Assembly: GCF_003967555.1 (NCBI RefSeq)
Contig: NZ_BIFS01000001.1
Span: 3,906,001-3,970,000 of the forward strand
Length of the DNA: 64,000 nt
Direction of reading: 5' to 3'
From: Dictyobacter kobayashii
GTDB taxonomy: Bacteria > Chloroflexota > Ktedonobacteria > Ktedonobacterales > Ktedonobacteraceae
In this document: positions 46,995 through 55,151 of the stretch, in pieces
Numbering within the stretch: position 1 is the first letter of the stretch
Layout: every line of letters starts with the position of its first letter
Translations under genes and position numbers: made by a program
The notes under the pieces: generated by a model
Database searches by the model: none
Told to the model about the DNA's origin: nothing
Seen by the model: the letters and a program-made list of their open reading frames with translations, nothing else

Positions 46995-48119
46995 ATGGAA
47001 AACGATAGAGGACCGAAATTTTCGAAGCCCAAGTTTGTGCAGCCTGATGAGGCTATGGTGCCCCCACCATCTCCTCAGGAGCTATTAATAGAGGAAGCTC
47101 CCGCCTTATCGACTGAGGTCATCGAAGGCAAGCCGGTCAGCGATGAGGAGAAAAAGAAGAAAACGGCCACTCCTTTTCAGGAGTCTATTCGGCGTTTGCG
47201 CAGGGATAAGCGCGCCATGTTCTGTCTGGCCGTGATTGTGCTCTACGTTCTGATTGCGATCTTTGGCACACCAATCTATAAACTGGCGGGCCCCAACTAT
47301 AAGAGTGACATGACGAATACAACGATCCCTGCATCCGTCTATCGAGATTTTACACATCAGGAAGCGGACCGCAAGCACGAGGGACCATCTGCGCAATACT
47401 GGTTGGGCACTGATTCTATTGGCCGCGATTTATTATCGCGCTTAATGCAAGGTATGTTGATCTCCATCGCGGTGGCAACTGTGGTAGAGATAATCGACAT
47501 TTTTCTGGGTGTGACGATTGGCGTACTGGCCGGTTATTATGGCGGTTGGATAGATTTCTTCCTGGCGCGTTTTACCGATGTTATCTTTGCCTTCCCTGGA
47601 TTGCTATTTATCATTTTGCTGGTAGGTATTCTGGGTTCGAAGGCCAATGATATGTTGGGAAATATTCCAGTTATCGGTGCCAATGGTAACGCACGCTTGC
47701 TCTTTGTCTCTGTTGGACTAGCGCTGACCGTCTGGCCATTGATGGCCCGTTATGTACGTGGTCAGACCCTGCAGTTGAAGGAGCAACAGTTTATTGAAGC
47801 TGCCCGCACCTCGGGTGCGACCGACTTTACAATTATCCTGCGCCACCTGATTCCCAACCTGTTCAGCATTGTAATCATTGCTTCAACCTTGAACATTGCT
47901 AACACCATTATCAGTGAAGCAGGTATCAGCTTGCTGGGTCTGGGTGTTCAACCTCCAGGATCCAGTATCGGATTGATGATTTCGGATGCGACTGACTTCC
48001 TGCAGAATCATCCCTGGGAGGCCTTGATGCCGTCGTTTGTACTGGTCATCATTGTACTGGCCTTCTCATTCCTTGGTGATGGTTTACGTGATGCGTTCGA
48101 TCCACGTTCAAAGGACTGA
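46995..48119 (+). CDS. Dipeptide/oligopeptide ABC transporter permease (DppC type)
   Basis: A 374-aa permease. It has an unusually long cytoplasmic tail (about 65 residues, Pro/Glu/Lys-rich), then RRLRRDKRAMFCLAVIVLYVL. The coupling loop is YVRGQTLQLKEQQFIEAARTSGATDFTIILRHLIPN. SEAGISLLGLGVQPPGSSIGLMI and DGLRDAFDPRSK close the protein. ATG 46995 suits AAGGTG (10 nt) better than the TTG at 46989. No OppD/OppF ATPase follows; a terminator ends the operon at 48143. The ATPases must be elsewhere or shared. Confidence 0.92.
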   Translation: MENDRGPKFSKPKFVQPDEAMVPPPSPQELLIEEAPALSTEVIEGKPVSDEEKKKKTATPFQESIRRLRRDKRAMFCLAVIVLYVLIAIFGTPIYKLAGPNYKSDMTNTTIPASVYRDFTHQEADRKHEGPSAQYWLGTDSIGRDLLSRLMQGMLISIAVATVVEIIDIFLGVTIGVLAGYYGGWIDFFLARFTDVIFAFPGLLFIILLVGILGSKANDMLGNIPVIGANGNARLLFVSVGLALTVWPLMARYVRGQTLQLKEQQFIEAARTSGATDFTIILRHLIPNLFSIVIIASTLNIANTIISEAGISLLGLGVQPPGSSIGLMISDATDFLQNHPWEALMPSFVLVIIVLAFSFLGDGLRDAFDPRSKD

Positions 48120-48142
48120 TAATTGCACCTGCTTACATGCAC

Positions 48143-48196
48143 ATCACCACAAAGGCGAATGGGAATATCCCCATTCGCCTTTGTGGTGATTTTTTG
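48143..48196. terminator. Strong terminator between convergent genes
   Basis: Perfect 21-bp stem (48143-48163 with 48170-48190; ATCACCACAAAGGCGAATGGG) with a 6-nt loop and TTTTTTG after it. It ends the peptide transporter operon. Confidence 0.9.
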
Positions 48197-48205
48197 CTGC
48201 TGCTA

Positions 48206-49609
48206 TTATTCAGCAGGTGATTGGGTGGGAGTCTCATCGGTTTTAGGGCCAATCCAGATCGTCTGGATGTTGACGAATTCCTGAATACCAAAGTGCGAGA
48301 GCTCGCGGCCATAGCCACTGTGTTTGACGCCACCAAAGGGCAGGCTGGGCGTTGAAGCGGTCATGCCATTGATAAAGACACCACCGGCTTCGATGCGGGC
48401 CGCCAGTTGTTGTGCCAGCTCAAGATCGCGCGTCCAGAGATTGCTGCTCAGGCCAAAGATTGAGTCATTAGCCAGCTCTATAGCATGCTCAGCATCGCGT
48501 GCGCGGATTACCGCAGCCAGAGGACCAAAGGTCTCTTCTTTGAAGGCAGTCATTTCAGGCGTGACATCCGCCAGGATGGTCGGCTCATAGTAATATCCCT
48601 TATCTCCAACCCGTTTACCACCTGTCGCCAGCTTAGCTCCCTGGGCCAGAGAATCCTGTACCTGTTTTTCCAACGTCTCACGTAGATCCTTGCGTGCCAG
48701 CGGCCCTATCTTCGTCTCGCGCTCCAGAGGATCTCCTATGCGCAACTGCTGTGTATATTTCACGAATTTTTCTGTGAATGCGTCATAGACCTGATCAACT
48801 ACGATGAAGCGCTTGGCGGCGATACAGCTCTGCCCATTGTTCTGATTGCGGGCCTGGACCGCTGTTTTGGCTGCGGCATCCAGGTCGGCGTCGGCCAGGA
48901 CGATATAGGCATCTGCACCGCCCAGTTCCAACACATGTTTTTTGATCTCACCGCCACTGGTGGAAGCAACCTTTATGCCAGCCTGTTCGCTGCCAGTTAA
49001 GGTGACTGCAGCAATGCGCGGGTCCTTGATCAAGGCCTCAGTCTCCGCTCCAGGGACCAGCACAGTGCGGAAGACGCCCTGGGGGAAACCACAGGCCTCA
49101 AACATACGCTCGATCTCCAGGGCCACCTGTGAGACGTTAGATGCATGTTTGAGGACGGCCGTATTGCCAGCCATCAAACCGGGGGCGGCGAAGCGCATCA
49201 CCTGCCAGTAAGGAAAGTTCCAGGGCATTAAAGCCAGCACCACTCCCAGGGGTCGGAACGCTATATAGCTCTTTGTGGCATTGCTGGGTAGTACTTGCGG
49301 TGACAAGAACTTTTCTGCATTATCGGCGTAATATTCACAATTTAAAGCACACTTCTCCACCTCGGACTCAGCCTCAACGATGGGTTTTCCCATTTCCAGC
49401 GTCGCGATCCGTGCCAGGCGGGCTTTGTGCTCACGAAGATAGCTGGCCAGCCGATGGAAGAGGGCGCTCCGCTCGGCAAAGCTGGTGCGGCGCCAGCTGC
49501 TAAAGGCCGTATGGGCCTGTTGCAAAGCCTCATCGATCTGTTCCGAGCTATAAGGCTCAAATGTTTCCAGGACTTCTTCGGTTGCAGGATTGATTGATTG
49601 GATGCTCAT
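48206..49609 (-). CDS. NAD(P)-dependent aldehyde dehydrogenase, succinate-semialdehyde type
   Basis: A 467-aa aldehyde dehydrogenase. Seen: INPATEEVLETF, MPWNFPYWQVMRFAAPGLMAGNTAVLKHASNVS, LTGSEQAGIKVA, the general-base Glu in VLELGGADAYIVLADAD, the catalytic Cys in NNGQSCIAAKRF, and KEETFGPLAAVI. The short form and GQSCIAAKRF match the GabD/Sad group, which oxidises succinate semialdehyde from GABA to succinate. Substrate assignment is moderate. AAAGAAGAATAAT lies before the ATG. The cytidylate-kinase-like gene lies 20 nt upstream on the same strand, so they may share a transcript. Confidence 0.87.
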   Translation of the reverse strand: MSIQSINPATEEVLETFEPYSSEQIDEALQQAHTAFSSWRRTSFAERSALFHRLASYLREHKARLARIATLEMGKPIVEAESEVEKCALNCEYYADNAEKFLSPQVLPSNATKSYIAFRPLGVVLALMPWNFPYWQVMRFAAPGLMAGNTAVLKHASNVSQVALEIERMFEACGFPQGVFRTVLVPGAETEALIKDPRIAAVTLTGSEQAGIKVASTSGGEIKKHVLELGGADAYIVLADADLDAAAKTAVQARNQNNGQSCIAAKRFIVVDQVYDAFTEKFVKYTQQLRIGDPLERETKIGPLARKDLRETLEKQVQDSLAQGAKLATGGKRVGDKGYYYEPTILADVTPEMTAFKEETFGPLAAVIRARDAEHAIELANDSIFGLSSNLWTRDLELAQQLAARIEAGGVFINGMTASTPSLPFGGVKHSGYGRELSHFGIQEFVNIQTIWIGPKTDETPTQSPAE

Positions 49610-49628
49610 ATTATTCTTCTTTCCTTAA

Positions 49629-50393
49629 TTACTCCATGGCTTTAACGACAGGGAGCGCCTGGCAGATGAAGTTTGTTGCACTCTCAAATGAGAACAAGCC
49701 AGTATTGATAAGGAGATGGTAAAAGTTTGATCGCCGTCCATCTACGCCATAGTAGCGACGTAGATAACTAGCTTGCTCATCATCCCGTTGCTCAATCATC
49801 TCTCTCGCTGCAAGGCGGTTGAGTTGATACTGTCTCATTACATAGTCGATGCGATATTCCAGAGGCGCGAAAATATGAATATGCAGGGTACGTGGATTAT
49901 TGTGCAATAAGAATTGCGAGCCACGCCCAACAATAATGGCGTTTCCCTGGGTGGCTAACTCCAGAATAACGCGCTGTGTTAAATGAAAGTACGCCAATTC
50001 TTGAGATTGAGATTGAGCTTTAGAGGCCGGATACATATAGTGAACATTAAAAGGATTGCTGGAGCGCAATGCTTCTAAAATATTACTAGAAAGGCCAGTG
50101 GTCTGCTCATCCTGTCGCGTTGCATATTCCATATCCACATTTAAGCGCCGGGCGACCTCAGTAATAATCTTTTGATCGACATAATTGAGGCCAGCCTCCT
50201 GGGCTACCATGTGTGCTATATCTGAACCCCCACTACCAAACTGGCGTGAGATTGTCACCACCACCGATCCCTGGGGGGGAATTCCCGAAGGCATTGGATC
50301 AGCTGCCATGGCCGTTTCAGGGAGTACGCGTGTCTCACTTAATTTTTTCTTCTTTTGGAGTTTTTGAGCATCTCCATGCAGCATATCTTTCAT
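49629..50393 (-). CDS. Cytidylate-kinase-like P-loop protein
   Basis: A 254-aa protein of the CMK-like (AAA_26) family. Seen: VVVTISRQFGSGGSDIAHMVAQEAGLNYVDQKIITEVARR, the P-loop plus the base-binding region, then AIIVGRGSQFLLH (the characteristic GRG) and ARE(M)IEQRDDEQASYLRRYYG near the lid. Nucleoside substrates in this family are often unproven; members are not the essential Cmk. The N-terminal 45 residues are a Lys/Pro-rich extension. Start 50393 gives an 8-nt spacing to AAAGGA; ATG 50399 would be too close. The 244-bp gap upstream shows no further gene. Confidence 0.82.
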   Translation of the reverse strand: MKDMLHGDAQKLQKKKKLSETRVLPETAMAADPMPSGIPPQGSVVVTISRQFGSGGSDIAHMVAQEAGLNYVDQKIITEVARRLNVDMEYATRQDEQTTGLSSNILEALRSSNPFNVHYMYPASKAQSQSQELAYFHLTQRVILELATQGNAIIVGRGSQFLLHNNPRTLHIHIFAPLEYRIDYVMRQYQLNRLAAREMIEQRDDEQASYLRRYYGVDGRRSNFYHLLINTGLFSFESATNFICQALPVVKAME

Positions 50394-50643
50394 CAGCATG
50401 ATCCTTTATGTAAAGAAACATTTCATGATGTTTCTTATATCCTACAACGTGTGTTAACTCTCTGCAAGAATGGGATCTCTCAAACTGAACCTCTGTTCGA
50501 CACGTGCTCTCCTTGAAATTAAGCTCTCGCATTTCCAATCTGGATGTCTGGTCAGAGGGGGAACTCTTGCGTATTGTAATTATGCATCTAACTATCTTAC
50601 GTGTAAGGAGTCCCTGGAAGATACGTTTTCGTCCGCAAAGGAT

Positions 50644-51543
50644 CTACATTCCAATTAGATCTGCCCTGGCAATAATATTCTGTACGCTTCTAACAATGGC
50701 CGCATCGACCATCTTGCCTTCAAAGGCGATGGCGCCCTGTCCCTGGTCTAGAGCCTGCTTATAGGCGGCATCCAGGCGCCGGGCATACGCAACCTCTTCT
50801 GGATCGGGAGAGAAGACCTGGTTGGTGATGGGGAGTTGGGCGGGATGGATGGCCCATTTGCCGACAAAGCCCAGCGTGCGTGCACGAATGCACTCTCCCT
50901 CATAACCTGCGCTATTTTTAAAATCAGCGTAAGCCCCATCGATGGCATCGATGCCAGCCGCTCGTGCGGCGATGGCAATTTTATTGCGCGCATAATGCCA
51001 TAGGTCCCCTGGGTAATAATTAATGGTCCCTTCGATACCCTTGCTATCGACACCTTGCGAGGCACTATAGTCTCCCGGCCCAAAGATCAGCGCCTCCAGG
51101 CGGCTACTGGCCCGGGCTATCTCTTCTACATTGAGCATTGCCTCGACCTCTTCAATCAATACTTCTAATCCGATACGTCGCGAGAGGCAGCGGTGTTTTT
51201 CGATCTGCGCAAGCAAGGTATCGACCCACCAGACATCGCGGGCTGATTTTACTTTGGGGATAATTACGATATCGAGATACTCACCAGCCTCTTCGACTAC
51301 CGAAATAATATCCTGGTAGGCGAATTCGCTTTCCAGATCGTTGACCCGTACTGCGCGTGTTTTCTGTCCCCAATCCAGCGTCTTGAGACTATGGATAACT
51401 TTAGCGCGGGCTGATACTTTTTCATTGGGGGCAACAGCGTCTTCCAAATCGAGAAGGACCAGGTCAGCGGCGCTGGCGACCGCTTTTTCCATCATGCGTT
51501 CATTACTACCGGGGGTTGAAAGCTCTGATCGTCTGAGGCGCAT
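50644..51543 (-). CDS. HpcH/HpaI-type CoA-ester lyase (CitE/malyl-CoA lyase-like)
   Basis: A TIM-barrel lyase of 299 aa that likely cleaves or forms a beta-hydroxyacyl-CoA such as malyl- or citramalyl-CoA. Seen: RRSELSTPGSNERMMEKA, DLVLLDLEDAVAPNEK (metal and CoA site), VRVNDLES, IIPKVKSA, LEVLIEEVEAMLN, EALIFGPGDYSASQG, DAIDGAYADFKN and GKWAIHPAQLPITNQVFSP. Start 51543 follows AAGGAG by 6 nt; the upstream in-frame ATG has no site and a non-family sequence. Physiological substrate not determinable here. Confidence 0.88.
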   Translation of the reverse strand: MRLRRSELSTPGSNERMMEKAVASAADLVLLDLEDAVAPNEKVSARAKVIHSLKTLDWGQKTRAVRVNDLESEFAYQDIISVVEEAGEYLDIVIIPKVKSARDVWWVDTLLAQIEKHRCLSRRIGLEVLIEEVEAMLNVEEIARASSRLEALIFGPGDYSASQGVDSKGIEGTINYYPGDLWHYARNKIAIAARAAGIDAIDGAYADFKNSAGYEGECIRARTLGFVGKWAIHPAQLPITNQVFSPDPEEVAYARRLDAAYKQALDQGQGAIAFEGKMVDAAIVRSVQNIIARADLIGM

Positions 51544-51658
51544 AAGAAGCTCCTTTAGCTGTCGAATTTGTCTTTGCACGAATATTATATCAGAGGAAAG
51601 GAGCACAGGGTAAAATGGCGGTAAGAGCGAATCAGGACTAGAGGATTCCAAAAATAGC

Positions 51659-51692
51659 ACAGTGGAAGGAAAAGCAGATCTCCTTCCACTGT
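51659..51692 (-). terminator. Intrinsic terminator
   Basis: ACAGTGGAAGG pairs with CCTTCCACTGT; on the minus strand it is followed by GCTATTTTTGG. It ends the 73-aa gene at 51702. Confidence 0.75.
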
Positions 51693-51701
51693 ATCTGTGG
51701 C

Positions 51702-51923
51702 TTAACCGATGACCTGGGTATAGAGCTCACACACGGTTAAGGCGGCTTCCTGTTCCCCTACACGATGTATAAGCTGCTCATGATACATATCGACATATCT
51801 CATACGGGCATCAATAAAAGCATGCTGAGCTGTACCACTGGCCAGCCCTGTTAAACCATTTTTCATTGCTTCATATTCTTCTAAAATTTTTTTTCTCAGC
51901 AGGGCGACTTCACTCTGGCACAT
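51702..51923 (-). CDS. Small helical protein of unknown function (73 aa)
   Basis: The product looks all-helical, with LRKKILEEYEAMKNGLTGLASGTAQHAFIDARMRYVDMYHEQLIHRVGEQEAALTVCELYTQV. The pattern resembles small conserved hypothetical proteins of Ktedonobacteria-like genomes, but I cannot name a family. Start 51923 has GAGGAG 6 nt upstream; the longer frame to 52013 contains a poor, hydrophobic extension. It has its own terminator. No functional inference. Confidence 0.65.
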   Translation of the reverse strand: MCQSEVALLRKKILEEYEAMKNGLTGLASGTAQHAFIDARMRYVDMYHEQLIHRVGEQEAALTVCELYTQVIG

Positions 51924-52059
51924 AGCGGGCTCCTCACCAATAAAGACACAGATTGAATAAGTACAATATAAGATGCATACTATTATTGCTTTTTCTGTAT
52001 TTATAAACGCCAATTTTTATGCTTTTCACGGGTCTGATGGGCCAGACAAGCAATGGATT

Positions 52060-52737
52060 TTACGACAAACTTATCGTTGTACCCGCGACAAAAGGTCGAT
52101 AGCCGGCGGCATGGGCTAACCGAATGGAGGCGCTATTCTCGGCCAGAGCACTATAGAGTGGTAGTAAGCCTTCCTGGCTGACACTATTGGCCCAGAGGAT
52201 AGTTGCAGCCAGTGCAAAACCCTGGCGACGAGCCTGTGGATGTGTCTCAACTCCTAATTCACAGGCCTGCGTGGTTCGTCGTGAACTATGCGCGATAGAG
52301 AGAATCTGTTGCTCTTTTATCACACCTATGAGTGGAGCACAGGCAGGTTGGAGGAAATAATTTCCCTGGCCCGTGCTATAAGCTTCTAGCAATGGATAAT
52401 CGTCCTGTGTAAGTGGCCTGGCAATATCCTGGACGGTTGCCAGGCTCATCGCAGGTGAATGAGAGGGGGCAAGCGCCTTTTCATGGTGGACCTTGTAGTT
52501 CGCAGGTGTGATCTGGCCACGCTCCCACCAGTCCTCTAGCTGTTGTCGCTGAGTGAGCGTTATATCAGGGCGCCAGATATATGTTGTCTCTGCTGCCAAC
52601 TTGCCAATGTATAGCACCCAGTCAGGTTGTATCCCCTGGCTTGAGAGTTCAATAGTGGTAGTGGTCAAAGCAGGCAGGGAAACCCCCCAGACAGCTTCTA
52701 CATGCAGACGTAGGAGTTCGCGATCAGTAAACGTCAT
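52060..52737 (-). CDS. GNAT-family N-acetyltransferase
   Basis: A 225-aa protein whose C-terminal 80 residues show the GNAT acetyl-CoA fold: IGVIKEQQILSIAHSSRRTTQACELGVETHPQARRQGFALAATILWANSVSQEGLLPLYSALAENSASIRLAHAAGYRPF. QARRQGFA is the pyrophosphate-binding Q/RxxGxG/A motif (the last Gly replaced by Ala), and NSASIRLAHAAGYR is the usual motif B. The N-terminal part is not a recognised domain. The substrate is unknown. A hairpin (TGCTGGC / GCCAGCA, about 52780-52842) lies upstream. Confidence 0.82.
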   Translation of the reverse strand: MTFTDRELLRLHVEAVWGVSLPALTTTTIELSSQGIQPDWVLYIGKLAAETTYIWRPDITLTQRQQLEDWWERGQITPANYKVHHEKALAPSHSPAMSLATVQDIARPLTQDDYPLLEAYSTGQGNYFLQPACAPLIGVIKEQQILSIAHSSRRTTQACELGVETHPQARRQGFALAATILWANSVSQEGLLPLYSALAENSASIRLAHAAGYRPFVAGTTISLS

Positions 52738-52866
52738 AAGCCAGTATCTTCACCTTTTTACTACTGAGAAAGATAAAAGTGCTGGCAGGGAACACATATT
52801 TAGTAGCCCTTTAACCAGGGACTGCATCGGCTCCCGCCAGCATGGTGTCTTTTTTGCAGAAATGTT

Positions 52867-53562
52867 TTAGCGCAGGTGTTCTTTCAAGAAGGAGACCGCG
52901 CGGGGCCAGGCATCATCAGCGGCTGCTTTATTGCCCATACCATGCTCTGGATTGATAAAGGCATGTCCGGCATCATAGACTTTGACGGTAAAGTCTTTGC
53001 CAGCTGACTTGAAAAGCTGCTCGATCTTTTGAATCTGTTCCGGGGGAACGCTATCGTCCTGTTTACCATAGATTGCCAGCACTGGCGCGTTAATTCTGGC
53101 TACATCTTCCGGTGTTGGATCATAACCCGCGCCATAGAATGCTACGACGGCTCCCAGGTCAGGGTAGCGCGAGGCAACGGTATAAGCCAGGAAACCACCC
53201 AGGCAGAAGCCGATCAAGCCCAGCTTTTTGGGTTGGACATTGGGAAGTTGTTTGATCGTATCCAGCGCCCCGATAATTTCGCGGGCCGCCACATCAACAT
53301 TTTTTTGCACCAGCATCATCATACGCATGGCATCATTTGGTTCAGTCGCCACCTTGCCATGGTAGAGATCAGGAACCGCGACCACAAAGCCAGCCGCCGC
53401 CAGCTTATTGGCCAGATCTAATATATGTGGCTCGATCCCCCACCATTCCTGTATAAGCACAATACCGGGATGTTGCTGATCATCATCGGGTTGTGCGATA
53501 AATGCATAGGCCCCATTGCCATTCACATGTAGATCCACTTTTGAATTACGTACTACAGTCAT
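52867..53562 (-). CDS. Dienelactone hydrolase family protein
   Basis: A 231-aa alpha/beta hydrolase. Seen: GIVLIQEWWGIEPHILDLANKLAAAGFVVAVPDLYHG, the nucleophile elbow GFCLGG with catalytic Cys, APVLAIYGKQDDSVPP carrying the Asp, and VYDAGHAFINPE with the His. The Cys-Asp-His triad and the EWWG oxyanion segment match carboxymethylenebutenolidase, used in chloroaromatic or lactone breakdown; many bacterial members act on other esters. There is no signal peptide and no pathway neighbour. Confidence 0.9.
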   Translation of the reverse strand: MTVVRNSKVDLHVNGNGAYAFIAQPDDDQQHPGIVLIQEWWGIEPHILDLANKLAAAGFVVAVPDLYHGKVATEPNDAMRMMMLVQKNVDVAAREIIGALDTIKQLPNVQPKKLGLIGFCLGGFLAYTVASRYPDLGAVVAFYGAGYDPTPEDVARINAPVLAIYGKQDDSVPPEQIQKIEQLFKSAGKDFTVKVYDAGHAFINPEHGMGNKAAADDAWPRAVSFLKEHLR

Positions 53563-53719
53563 AAAATAGACTCCTTTATACTAAATCAAATACTATCGCC
53601 TTTTACCCTATCCATATTATAGTCACGTAGGGCTATTCATGAGTGATACATGCAACCTCTACCACATCTACATGAATAACTCTATCCCTTAAGAGATATC
53701 TCCCCACCTTGTTACATGT

Positions 53720-53852
53720 CAATAGGGTTGGGAGTGTTGAGTGTGTGGTGGCTGCGGCCGCCCACCACACACTCCACTCATGAAAGAATGGACATCTTCT
53801 TGCTTGCTTGCTTGTGATCTCTGGACAAACAGTAAAAAAGCCCTGCCATGCT
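53720..53852 (+). repeat. Dispersed palindromic repeat, family A copy 5 (lacks the left module)
   Basis: GGGTTGGGAGTG is followed by GAGTGTGTGGTGG (53739-53751), paired with CCACCACACACTC (53762-53774). The tail TGAAAGAATGGACATC, a (TTGC)3 run at about 53799-53813, and AAAAAAGCCCTGC follow. The GGCGCC module is missing. It occupies the 332-bp gap 53563-53895, where no gene is seen. Confidence 0.8.
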
Positions 53853-53895
53853 ATTGAAAGTAATTGTAAATGTGGCTAGAGCCGCTGCCACTGGC

Positions 53896-54849
53896 TCAGG
53901 CTGTGATGGGTGTTTTATTTGTTCGGCGTATGAGATGGCGGCGTGAGGCACGATAGTGGCGTGGTTTGACCATCAGCATACTGAGCAGGATGAAGATAAG
54001 TGCCATGGCCACACTGATGATGGTATAAGTGGCCCAATAGGACAGGTGCCAGGAGCCAATTGTCACTGGTGTGGCGCTACTGGCAGTGCCCCCATAGCCA
54101 GTGCCATAGCCAAAATCGACGAAGAACATAAAGGGTGAAAACGTACTGTTGTTGGGAGTGGTAGTGGTTAAAGCTACAATCGGATTCCAGACGAAGAAGA
54201 GTTTAGATTTGTTGGGATAGAGTTGAAAGAAATGATATCCCTGGCCAGAGGTGATCAGAATGATAGAGAGTAAGAGTGGGAACACCATCCAGATTAAGCT
54301 GACCATGTAGGCCAGGGCGGTAGAGAGCGCGGGACGTTGGAAGGCGGTCGAGCAGAAGATTCCGAGTGTGCCCAGCCAGAGCGCGGTCACGAGATAGATT
54401 ACCAGCGCGCTACCTACCTGTGCCGGTCCAACTCCGCCGAAGAAAAAGACCAGACTAAAGAGTGGTATCGCCGCCGCGATCAGCAACAGTGCATTGATCA
54501 AGCCTGCGCCCAGTTTCCCCATAATCAGCGAAAAAGCCGAGAGCCGCGAACAGAGGAGCATCTCGTAAGTTTGCCGTTCTTTTTCCCCATTGATTGCTGT
54601 AGCTGTTAGTGAGGGCGTAATAAATATAATCAGAAAGAGCTGGACCTGAGCGAGGAGTGAATAGAGGTTAGCACCTACATCACTTAGTCCACTGCCGCCT
54701 GAGCCTGAGTAACTGCTCGTATCGGTATTACTAAGGAACAGCCAGCCGATGAACCCCATCAATAGCACATAGGTGATAATAACCCAGATTGTCCGTTCTC
54801 GGCGTAAGCGTAAGCGCAGCTCTTTGGTGAGGAGCGAGAGAAATGTCAT
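53896..54849 (-). CDS. ABC-2 type transporter permease
   Basis: A 317-aa membrane protein with about six helices. Seen: FLSLLTKELRLRLRRERTIWVIITYVLLMGF at the N-terminus, then FLIIFITPSLTATAINGEKERQTYEMLLCSRLSAFSLIMGKLGAGL, a recognisable ABC-2 export core segment. A long outside loop (YGTGYGGTASS) precedes the last helix, and an arginine-rich tail ends the protein. ATPase partners of this family are usually adjacent; none is present here. Start 54849 is chosen over 54885 on family alignment; AAGGAT is about 10 nt upstream. Confidence 0.85.
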   Translation of the reverse strand: MTFLSLLTKELRLRLRRERTIWVIITYVLLMGFIGWLFLSNTDTSSYSGSGGSGLSDVGANLYSLLAQVQLFLIIFITPSLTATAINGEKERQTYEMLLCSRLSAFSLIMGKLGAGLINALLLIAAAIPLFSLVFFFGGVGPAQVGSALVIYLVTALWLGTLGIFCSTAFQRPALSTALAYMVSLIWMVFPLLLSIILITSGQGYHFFQLYPNKSKLFFVWNPIVALTTTTPNNSTFSPFMFFVDFGYGTGYGGTASSATPVTIGSWHLSYWATYTIISVAMALIFILLSMLMVKPRHYRASRRHLIRRTNKTPITA

Positions 54850-55151
54850 GCCCGGGCACATCCTTTCGTATCTGCTTGGCTTCATGCGGCAACTACTAAA
54901 AATAATAAATGCAGGTATTTTTACTGTCTATTATTATGAGTTCGGCGTCTACGCTGCAAAGTAAGAGGACGTGGAGGCAAATTTTATTTATACACATGAC
55001 CAATCTATTTATAGCACACCACACCACCACTTGTCTGCAAGGAAGTAGAAACGATGGGGAGAAGAAAGTCTGATAGCAGGGGAGAAGCCAGTTGAGGGGG
55101 TCCGGGGACACGTGTGCCAGTGGCACGCGTGTCCCTGAAAGGCGAAAAAGA

